Of a DNA stretch of 64,000 nucleotides, positions 57,738-64,000 are shown piece after piece. The position numbers and the translations under genes are program-made. The notes beneath the pieces are model-generated. The model did not search any database and had not been told where the DNA came from. It saw only the letters and a list, made by a program, of their open reading frames with translations. The stretch's first letter is position 1. Each line of letters opens with the position of its first letter. Source of the stretch: Anaerolineae bacterium (GTDB lineage: Bacteria; Chloroflexota; Anaerolineae; Aggregatilineales; Phototrophicaceae); assembly GCA_020849765.1 (NCBI GenBank), contig JADLAY010000010.1:23692-87691 (forward strand), written 5' to 3'.

Positions 57738-58079
57738 ATGCATCCACCTACAAAACACGTCGAATTCACGCACGCCGTCTCCGCCGCGCGGCAGTCGAAG
57801 GTGAACATTCGCAACGTCCTGACCGGGGCGACCGTCTCCGTGCGGCCCGACGACGCGAAGCACGCCGCACCATCTGACGGCAACGGATCTCAACTCGACA
57901 GTGGAGAGACAGCGAGCGCCGCGGGTATGTTGTTTGTCGCGCTCATCAGCACCGTTTTTGGCCCGGACGCGCCGCTGCACATCACGCTGAACACGGTGAA
58001 TAACAAGGTCATCAGTGCCAGCATCACCGTTACAGATGAACTGCCAGGCGCGCACCATGAGACCGCGCTTAAGTTGTAG
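57738..58079 (+). CDS. Hypothetical protein of the SARP-linked cassette
   Basis: A 113-residue protein with the ATG at 57738, preceded by AAGG. A first beta-rich part (KVNIRNVLTGATVSVRP) and a second (LHITLNTVNNKVISASITVTDELPG) suggest a small beta-sandwich. Between them lie a Gly/Ser/Asp-rich stretch and one moderately hydrophobic segment (AAGMLFVALISTVFG), too short and interrupted for a confident membrane helix. It has no signal peptide and no family I recognise. It lies in the same operon as the DUF2589-like protein. Confidence 0.7.
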   Translation: MHPPTKHVEFTHAVSAARQSKVNIRNVLTGATVSVRPDDAKHAAPSDGNGSQLDSGETASAAGMLFVALISTVFGPDAPLHITLNTVNNKVISASITVTDELPGAHHETALKL

Positions 58080-58136
58080 ACCTGGCTCGGCCAATTCACA
58101 TGAATCTCAATCGAATGGATGAGAAAGGACAGTTCC

Positions 58137-59210
58137 ATGGCTCCCAAGAATCCTCAGACTGACCCGGATCAGGAGCAGCGCCTAACGGAGACGGAGGCAC
58201 GCCAACCTGGTCAGCCGCAGGCACAGGACATTCTCGATCAAACGTCGGCAATGAGCGCGCGGCTGACGGATTCAGCATTGGCATCGGCCAATGTGTCTGC
58301 CCTGGCGGCCACGGCTGACACGGGTGAATCCGACATCACCGATGAATTGGAGCGCGGCGGGCCTGCGTTTGGCTCATTTGTTAAAAGCGTCGGCCTGGCC
58401 GTGGCGGAAGCTCAGCGTGAGCTGGACAAAACCCTTGTGGAGACAGCCAAAGTCTTGTCGGACACACAGATCGACGTCATCGCCATCTTCGAGCAGGTCA
58501 TTAACGATGACGACGGCACGATGGCGCAGGGCAATATCATCAAGCAGAAGCTGCCGCTCATCAACTACCTGATGCCGACGGCCTATCAATGGTCGCGTGT
58601 CTACCTGGAAGCTGACATGAGCGTGTCGGAGTTCAATTCGGCCAATGGCTTCAATATCCAGAAGACCAAACTGGGGATCGATGCCAGCGCCGGTTTCGAA
58701 TTCGGACTCGGCGGCATCGGCGTGTCCGGGAGCAACAGCAACAGCTTCGATTACTCCAAAACGGGGACGTCCAGCGCGACGTCGATCGATAAGGCCGCCG
58801 GTTCGATGCACATGGAAGCGACATTGGAGCCGCGCAGCGACATCGAGCTACCGCGCCCGTTCGTGCTGCAGAAGGGCCCCAAGCTGCGCTTGAGCATTGT
58901 CGCAAGTGGGGACATCACCCAGCCGGGCAGCGATGGCACGCCGATCGTCGTTGGGCGCAAAGTGACGGTGTCCGCCGAGCTGACCAAAACGGATGGCTCG
59001 CCGCAAACAGGTAAGTCGCTGCAAGTGAGTGTCGATCGCAATGATCTGACGTTCACCCTGGTCTCGCAGCAGACCGATTCCAGCGGCATGTTGTCGATCG
59101 ACATTGAGCGTCGCGCAGGTGAGGCGTTTGACCCGGCGACACCGCGCGCAGCGGCAGTTGTGCGTGTCTCGTTCGGACTGGTAAACCAGACGTTGGGTAT
59201 CAGCATCTAA
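58137..59210 (+). CDS. DUF2589-like protein with C-terminal Ig-like region
   Basis: A 357-residue protein without signal peptide. Residues about 1-50 are polar and Gln/Thr-rich. Residues about 70-240 match the pattern of DUF2589 proteins as I remember it: GPAFGSFVKSVGLAVAEAQ, the proline-rich KLPLINYLMPTAYQW, a predicted beta segment (YLEADMSVSEFN) and a Ser/Gly-rich variable loop. Residues about 250-357 look like an Ig-like beta domain (VGRKVTVSAELTKTDGSP, GMLSIDIERRAG). The motif P-x-AYQW-(S/T) recurs in the small protein at 60412. DUF2589 function is unknown. The ATG at 58137 is chosen because AAGGA lies seven bases upstream. Confidence 0.72.
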   Translation: MAPKNPQTDPDQEQRLTETEARQPGQPQAQDILDQTSAMSARLTDSALASANVSALAATADTGESDITDELERGGPAFGSFVKSVGLAVAEAQRELDKTLVETAKVLSDTQIDVIAIFEQVINDDDGTMAQGNIIKQKLPLINYLMPTAYQWSRVYLEADMSVSEFNSANGFNIQKTKLGIDASAGFEFGLGGIGVSGSNSNSFDYSKTGTSSATSIDKAAGSMHMEATLEPRSDIELPRPFVLQKGPKLRLSIVASGDITQPGSDGTPIVVGRKVTVSAELTKTDGSPQTGKSLQVSVDRNDLTFTLVSQQTDSSGMLSIDIERRAGEAFDPATPRAAAVVRVSFGLVNQTLGISI

Positions 59211-59215
59211 ACATC

Positions 59216-60394
59216 ATGGCGCTTACCGATTATCACCATGTCTTTGACGACAGCATTCGCTGGCGCTTGACCCGCGAAGGCGTCGAAATCGAAAACAGCG
59301 GCATCGAACGCACGAAAGGCGCACCCGCGACGGTAACGCGGGTGTGGCAGAATTTCGGCGCGTACATCAACGATGTCGCGCGAACTTACCGCGTGCCCTG
59401 CGTCCTGATCGTCGCCACGGTGTGTACGGAAACGGCAGGCAACCCGGATGCCGTACGCGAGGAACCCGGTTACACATCGGACTCGGCGACGCCGCACCGG
59501 ATCAGCGCAGGGCTGATGCAGACATTGATTTCGACTGCGCGTGAGGCGATGGGGGATTCGTCGATCGATCGGAATTATCTGCTGAAGCCAGCCGGCTCAT
59601 TGACCGCGGGGACGGCTTACATCAGCCAGCAAGCCAGGACGACTCAGCTTGACCCGCCGCTCGTGGCTGCGGCCTACAACGCCGGACGCATCGCCTATCA
59701 GAATGGCAGCGCCAATCGCTGGAAATTGCGCCAGTATCGCATTGGCACGGGGGAGCACTGCGATCGATTTGTGCGCTTCTTCAACGACGCTGTGTTCGTC
59801 CTCGCGTCGCACTCGCTGCGCCCAACGGTGCCCTATGAGAACCTGCTCGGGGCGGCACCCCCGCAGCCGCGAACCTACGTCGAACGGAAGCAGCCGACGG
59901 ACGTCGAGATCCGGTTTGCGACCAACGCGCGCCCGGAAAGCGTCACCGCTTTTTCGATGGGCATTCTCAAAGAGATCGTGGCCGCTGCCGGGCTGAAATC
60001 CGCGCTGATCAGCAGCACATCGCGCACGCCAGCCGATCAAGCACGGATCATGTACAACAATCTGGAGAAATATGGCGTTCAGCATCAGAAGGATCTCTAT
60101 GGGCGTTCCGGCGACAGTGTGATTGACGAGTACGTGAAGTCGAGGGCCGCAGGCAAGACCTCCGATCAGATCAAGGCGGACATGGAGACCAAGATCAACG
60201 AAGTTGGCCCGACCAACGTCTCGCGGCACACGGGCGATCCGAATGTGCTCAACGTGTTCGACGTCGCCCCCAGTTCGATCACGAACAAGGTCGCGTTTGA
60301 GAAGGCCGTCAAAGCGGACAGCCGCGTCACCAAGTTCCTGATGCCGCCACAAGATCCGGGCTATCACCTGGAAATTCCGCAGCCGAAGTCCTAG
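59216..60394 (+). CDS. Two-domain peptidoglycan hydrolase-like protein without signal peptide (SLT + M15-like)
   Basis: A 392-residue protein. Residues about 45-215 fit a lytic transglycosylase fold: catalytic Glu E72 in TVCTETAGNPDA, ISAGLMQTLIST, and AAAYNAG. Residues about 235-390 resemble peptidase M15 or D-Ala-D-Ala carboxypeptidases: SSTSRTPADQARIMY, SRHTGDPNVLNVFDVAP (zinc-type His and Asp) and DPGYHLEIP. Together they look like a phage-type or tail-spike cell-wall degrader. With no signal peptide, export would need another route or a holin-like partner. It starts five bases after the DUF2589-like gene, clearly in the same operon. Confidence 0.75.
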   Translation: MALTDYHHVFDDSIRWRLTREGVEIENSGIERTKGAPATVTRVWQNFGAYINDVARTYRVPCVLIVATVCTETAGNPDAVREEPGYTSDSATPHRISAGLMQTLISTAREAMGDSSIDRNYLLKPAGSLTAGTAYISQQARTTQLDPPLVAAAYNAGRIAYQNGSANRWKLRQYRIGTGEHCDRFVRFFNDAVFVLASHSLRPTVPYENLLGAAPPQPRTYVERKQPTDVEIRFATNARPESVTAFSMGILKEIVAAAGLKSALISSTSRTPADQARIMYNNLEKYGVQHQKDLYGRSGDSVIDEYVKSRAAGKTSDQIKADMETKINEVGPTNVSRHTGDPNVLNVFDVAPSSITNKVAFEKAVKADSRVTKFLMPPQDPGYHLEIPQPKS

Positions 60395-60411
60395 ACGACA
60401 AGAGGCGTGCC

Positions 60412-60756
60412 ATGAGCCCGGCATTCGTTTACGAGTTCGCATTTCCCATGCTGCGCTCGCCAGTCGCATCAGTCGAGTTGAATGCGCTGATGATGGCGAG
60501 CGCTCAGGGTCTCGTGGCCGCCCAGGAAGCGCTCAACCAGGCCGCTCGTGACAGCCTGGAATCCGCACGCGATACCTGCGTCCCGCCGAGCGCCTTCATG
60601 CTGCGTCACTGCCGTATGCGTTTCCCCGCCGCCTATCAATGGACGTCGAGGATACGGAGCGAGCAAGCAAGCCGCGTCGTCCTTCGCCCACGCTTCACCA
60701 GTCGAACCACGATCACGATCTCATATCTGTATCTGCCCAAGCTGCAAGACAAGTAG
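60412..60756 (+). CDS. Small protein sharing the P-x-AYQW motif with the DUF2589-like protein
   Basis: A 114-residue protein. The N-terminal 45 residues are helical (AFVYEFAFPMLRSP, NALMMASAQGLVAAQEALNQAARDSLESA). The rest is basic and predicted to be beta (MRFPAAYQWTSRIR, VVLRPRFTSRTTITISYLYLP). FPAAYQWTS mirrors MPTAYQWSR in the 357-residue protein of the same cassette, so it is probably a reduced relative of that domain. It has no signal peptide. It follows the hydrolase gene by 17 bases and precedes the last cassette gene by 7 bases. Confidence 0.7.
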   Translation: MSPAFVYEFAFPMLRSPVASVELNALMMASAQGLVAAQEALNQAARDSLESARDTCVPPSAFMLRHCRMRFPAAYQWTSRIRSEQASRVVLRPRFTSRTTITISYLYLPKLQDK

Positions 60757-60763
60757 GCTTCGC

Positions 60764-61483
60764 ATGACAGAATTGACCATCCTTGAGCTGGGAGAGAGCG
60801 TCGTGCAGGCATTGACGGGCGTGCAGCAAACCCTGGCGCGCTCTGCCGACGACGCGGGCCGCTATCTGATGGACGAAGTCGAACTGGATGTGCCGGTCAG
60901 GCTGCGCATCGGGCCAGATGGCCAGGTGCTGGTCTCGCCTGCCGAGGGGGATGAACCCGCACATCAATTGACGCGGATTCGGCTCAAACTGCGCCCGGCG
61001 GAGCAGGATGAGTCGGTCGGGTTGCCACTGCCTACGGGGACTGACCGGCCGCTAACGGTGCTTTCCGAACTGGTGCCGATCGTGATCCAGCGCTTGAATG
61101 ACCTGCGCATCTTCACCGTCGGTGATTTCCTGCGCACGACCTCGACTGTGCGCGGTTATGCCTTGCTGTCGAAACTGGACATGGACTTCGACCTCGACAA
61201 GACAATCGATCAGGCAAAACTGGTCGCGTCGCCGGAGATGCCGTACGTGCTGGCGGAGGATCTGCTGCAGCATAATGTCAACAGCCGCGTCGAATTTGCC
61301 AAGCTTTCGCCCGCGCAATTGAAGGCTTCGGTTTCCGATCGTTTGCTTGAGATCATGGGCATGGACGAAATCACGCGCATCCAGGCCGTGATCCGTCAGC
61401 AGCCCGATGTCATTTACGCAGGCGTGGGCAATCGACCGTCCAAGCCTGAACGCGGCGATCAACCGGGCAAGACGAATAGCTGA
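60764..61483 (+). CDS. Hypothetical protein with Trypco2-like N-terminus and HhH-like centre, last gene of the cassette
   Basis: A 239-residue protein from ATG 60764. Residues about 1-65 combine a helix (LTILELGESVVQALTGV) with a beta part (DEVELDVPVRLRIGPDGQVLVS, then RIRLKLRP) that looks like a trypsin-co-occurring (Trypco2) domain, judged by pattern only. Residues about 95-120 (LVPIVIQRLNDLRIFTVGDFL) resemble a helix-hairpin-helix, and a second occurs near LLEIMGMDEITRIQAVI. The C-terminus is polar and basic. No catalytic motif is apparent. It is the final gene of the operon, followed by noncoding repeat copy B and a hairpin. Confidence 0.72.
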   Translation: MTELTILELGESVVQALTGVQQTLARSADDAGRYLMDEVELDVPVRLRIGPDGQVLVSPAEGDEPAHQLTRIRLKLRPAEQDESVGLPLPTGTDRPLTVLSELVPIVIQRLNDLRIFTVGDFLRTTSTVRGYALLSKLDMDFDLDKTIDQAKLVASPEMPYVLAEDLLQHNVNSRVEFAKLSPAQLKASVSDRLLEIMGMDEITRIQAVIRQQPDVIYAGVGNRPSKPERGDQPGKTNS

Positions 61484-61504
61484 GGAAATTGGATGCTTCT
61501 GGGG

Positions 61505-61607
61505 GTGTGGGCGCGGAGGGGCTCGAACACACGCGTGTACCACATCGCTTTCATCCCGAAGTACTTGCGCTTCGGGAGATTGGGCAAGAAGTAGTGATGT
61601 TCGATCA
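61505..61607. repeat. Copy B of the dispersed ~110-base noncoding repeat
   Basis: It shares its first 20 bases exactly with copy A at 48391. It also has related blocks CGCTTTCATCCCGAAG and GGGCAAGAAGTAGTGATG. It contains a 7-base stem CCCGAAG / CTTCGGG. Unlike copy A it has a 14-base insertion after the first block and lacks the GATACC-GGTATC hairpin. On the minus strand both copies can be read as RV-EPLRAHT, a peptide-like trace that may be coincidental. Confidence 0.5.
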
Positions 61608-61611
61608 TCGA

Positions 61612-61635
61612 CCGGGCAGGCACTCCCCTGCCCGG
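61612..61635 (+). terminator. Strong hairpin after the SARP-linked cassette
   Basis: CCGGGCAGG and CCTGCCCGG form a perfect 9-base stem with a 6-base loop, about 130 bases after the last cassette stop. It is GC-rich and lacks a good T tract. It separates the cassette from the small minus-strand gene next to it. Confidence 0.55.
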
Positions 61636-61941
61636 CTACATCCCCTTTCGCACCATAGCAGCTTTCCAGCACGCCATCAACCAGGCTTTCTCATGCTCAT
61701 CCATGAGCAGTTCAGGCACATCGCCATCCACCACTGGATGCGTCCTGCCCCAACCCGCGTCCCCCATCCAGAGCGTACCCTCCCCTACTTCGTAGTCGTA
61801 GACGAATACGCACTGCTCACCATATCCGTTTTCGAAGTAGCCATGGTAGCGTTTACGGATATCGCCGTCAACGGAGGGAGGCTTGCCCGATGATTCGGCG
61901 TGATGGTTGGAAACAGTGAAAAGCAGAGGTGGTTGCATCAT
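61636..61941 (-). CDS. Small hypothetical protein next to the CRISPR array
   Basis: A 101-residue open frame starting at ATG 61941 (ATG 61938 is also possible), with AAAGG about ten bases upstream. The sequence is acidic and aromatic (KRYHGYFENGYGEQCVFVYDYEVGEG, then ELLMDEHEKAWLMACW), with a balanced composition unlike a chance frame. There is no signal, helix bundle or motif I recognise. It ends at the hairpin at 61612-61635. Its relation to the array is unknown; it is not a recognised Cas protein. Confidence 0.55.
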   Translation of the reverse strand: MMQPPLLFTVSNHHAESSGKPPSVDGDIRKRYHGYFENGYGEQCVFVYDYEVGEGTLWMGDAGWGRTHPVVDGDVPELLMDEHEKAWLMACWKAAMVRKGM

Positions 61942-62164
61942 TGGTCGCACGCCTTTCTACAACTTCTATTCCAGACATTGTAGCGACAAGTGACCAAAAT
62001 AGATGATAGGTACGCTGAGAGGGCTGTGGAGCTACCTCAATGGTTGTACTGGTCTGCCACGCGTGTTGCAGCCGCCCAATCCCCAACGCGGACAACTTCG
62101 GTATGTTGTCGAAGATTGTGAGATTGAGCGTGCTATCCGTCACCACTACATCGAAGAAAACGTC

Positions 62165-64000
62165 GTTTCAATGCCTCAATCGGCTATAGAGGGATTCACG
62201 CCGTCCAGGCCACCGCGGGCAATCGCCCGACGCTATCGTTTCAATGCCTCAATCGGCTATAGAGGGATTCACGCCAGTGACGCTCGTGACCTTCGCTTAT
62301 CGAATGCTCCCAGTTTCAATGCCTCAATCGGCTATAGAGGGATTCACGCCTGAGATCCTGCTCGCAGTAAGTGCGCGCCCATGATGTTTCAATGCCTCAA
62401 TCGGCTATAGAGGGATTCACGCCTTGAGAGTGGAGGTTTCCATGAACACAATCATCGCTTGTTTCAATGCCTCAATCGGCTATAGAGGGATTCACGCACG
62501 GCGGCTGTTCGAGATGCCGCTCCCGGTCTCAAGTTTCAATGCCTCAATCGGCTATAGAGGGATTCACGCCTGGGCATCCGACCTACGGTGATTTCTGGAA
62601 TGATGTTTCAATGCCTCAATCGGCTATAGAGGGATTCACGCTTGTGGAATCAAGAATGACGCCACTGATTGGGAATTGGTTTCAATGCCTCAATCGGCTA
62701 TAGAGGGATTCACGCGATCAACTGGTCTACCCATATCGGTGTCAGTAGGTAGTTTCAATGCCTCAATCGGCTATAGAGGGATTCACGCCGCTGCCGGTCG
62801 GCGTCAGGACGCCCGAAACGCCCAGTTTCAATGCCTCAATCGGCTATAGAGGGATTCACGCGCGCGGTGAAGGGCGTCGGGAAACTCATGCAGGCACAGT
62901 TTCAATGCCTCAATCGGCTATAGAGGGATTCACGCGCGCGCGCAGGCCTGGCCCGTAGTTCGCCTCTGCTAAGGTTTCAATGCCTCAATCGGCTATAGAG
63001 GGATTCACGCTCGATTAGCATGTGTGTGATGGCGATGGCGAGCGCATAGTTTCAATGCCTCAATCGGCTATAGAGGGATTCACGCGCCCGCAGCCGGGCG
63101 TTCTCGGCTTCCAGTTCCTGGTTTCAATGCCTCAATCGGCTATAGAGGGATTCACGCGATCACACGACGGGAGGCGCAACCATGATCTTCCAGGTTTCAA
63201 TGCCTCAATCGGCTATAGAGGGATTCACGCAACATGCACCGCCCGACGAAGAATGAACACGGCAATGTTTCAATGCCTCAATCGGCTATAGAGGGATTCA
63301 CGCTTACTGGACGCGGTTGTGAGGGATTGCGCAAGGACGTTTCAATGCCTCAATCGGCTATAGAGGGATTCACGCGCCGATAGCAAAAGGGGTAGGCGAC
63401 GGCGTTAGCGGTAGTTTCAATGCCTCAATCGGCTATAGAGGGATTCACGCCGGCAGAGTGGCCTCACGCGGCGCCCAGGAACGTGTCTCGGTTTCAATGC
63501 CTCAATCGGCTATAGAGGGATTCACGCCGCTGCTCGCTGCCACGGTCGTCGTCAGCACTTCTATGGTTTCAATGCCTCAATCGGCTATAGAGGGATTCAC
63601 GCCCATGTGGTCATCCGGCGCGGGCAGCTTCGGCATCGTTTCAATGCCTCAATCGGCTATAGAGGGATTCACGCTCGACGAACTGCCGGATGAAGCGAAG
63701 CCACTGGCTGTTTCAATGCCTCAATCGGCTATAGAGGGATTCACGCAGTGCCAGCATTCCGGCCACAGGCTTGGGCGCCCACGCTCTGGCTCATGTTTCA
63801 ATGCCTCAATCGGCTATAGAGGGATTCACGCTGGTGGAATGGGCGACAGCACATCGCGCCAGAAAATGTTTCAATGCCTCAATCGGCTATAGAGGGATTC
63901 ACGCCTGCGCATAGGCCAGCGCCCGCCGCGCCTCGCCGATCAGTTTCAATGCCTCAATCGGCGATAGAGGGATTCACGCGCCATGGCGACGACGTGGGAA
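62165..64000. CRISPR. CRISPR array, 25 repeats of 37 bases, continuing past the window
   Basis: Twenty-five direct repeats start at 62165 and recur every 72-85 bases. The unit begins GTTTCAATGCCTCAATCGGC and ends GGGATTCACGC. Repeats are identical except the last one in view (63943-63979), which has GGCGATAG for GGCTATAG. Spacers are mostly 35-40 bases; the one at 63747-63794 is 48. The complement of the unit ends in ATTGAAAC, the 5' handle seen in many type I and III systems, so crRNAs probably come from the minus strand with the leader to the right of the window. The other orientation is not excluded. No cas gene is in the window, so type is undetermined. Confidence 0.97.

Noticed and set aside
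61868..62146. A 92-codon minus-strand frame before the CRISPR array
   Set aside because: It overlaps the better-supported small gene at 61636-61941 in another frame and has no clear ribosome site or motif.
62003..63892. Open frames repeating MPQSAIEGFT or NASIGYRGIHA across the array
   Set aside because: They are translations of the CRISPR repeat and spacers, not genes.

Overview
The window is GC-rich, densely coded DNA with no rRNA or tRNA genes. The gene content suggests a member of the Chloroflexota (Anaerolineae-like). This is inference from style rather than a marker: a BTAD/NB-ARC regulator, an ImuA-ImuB-DnaE2 mutasome, RbsABC-type and Liv-type ABC importers, many multihaem cytochromes, Tat-exported enzymes, a giant DUF11/SdrD-like surface protein and a long CRISPR array. 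Most genes sit in tight same-strand operons with 1-4 base start/stop overlaps.

Layout. 1-3650 (minus): ribose-type ABC importer (permease cut by the window edge, double ATPase, Tat-type binding protein). 3984-13066 (minus): a six-gene respiratory and signalling operon, read from the right as five-haem NapC/NrfH-like quinol dehydrogenase, Tat-exported FAD reductase/dehydrogenase, nine-haem cytochrome, cytochrome b with a C-terminal haem c domain, sensor histidine kinase, and a response regulator fused to a second copy of the FAD enzyme. 13477-27219 (plus): one 4,580-residue surface protein with DUF11-like domains, 18 SdrD/Cna-B-like units and a C-terminal beta-propeller. 27315-33888 (minus): ArsR regulator, three-haem cytochrome, split YeeE/YedE transporter and a PhsABC/PsrABC-type molybdoenzyme. 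34170-36941 (plus, divergent): second ArsR regulator, another nine-haem cytochrome, a Rieske protein and an FmdE-family protein. 37061-39867 (plus): an acetolactate-synthase-like ThDP enzyme and an aldose 1-epimerase. 39959-48230 (minus): complete LivFGMHK importer and a Cache-type two-component system. 48645-53831 (plus): SOS-type imuA-imuB-small protein-dnaE2. 54137-57405 (minus): TPR protein and BTAD/NB-ARC (SARP-like) STAND regulator. 57538-61483 (plus): six-gene cassette of mostly unknown proteins, including a DUF2589-like protein and a two-domain peptidoglycan hydrolase without a signal peptide. 62165-64000: CRISPR array with 25 repeats, running off the window, with no cas genes in view.

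The two best candidates for undescribed biology are as follows. (1) In the 3984-13066 operon, the DNA-binding response regulator carries in one polypeptide a full-length FAD domain closely resembling the exported enzyme of the same operon. This suggests that an enzyme-like domain senses the substrate or redox state that the exported enzyme uses. (2) The SARP-like regulator at 55576-57405 lies divergent from the 57538-61483 cassette. Between them are three 11-base-spaced direct repeats, the last heptamer exactly 8 bases before a -10-like hexamer. That is the known architecture of SARP-activated promoters, so it ties the STAND regulator to the cassette. Smaller leads include the paired single-cysteine ArsR regulators, an SOS-like palindrome before imuA, an 11-base inverted repeat in the promoter region shared by the respiratory operon and the giant surface protein, and two copies of a roughly 110-base noncoding repeat.
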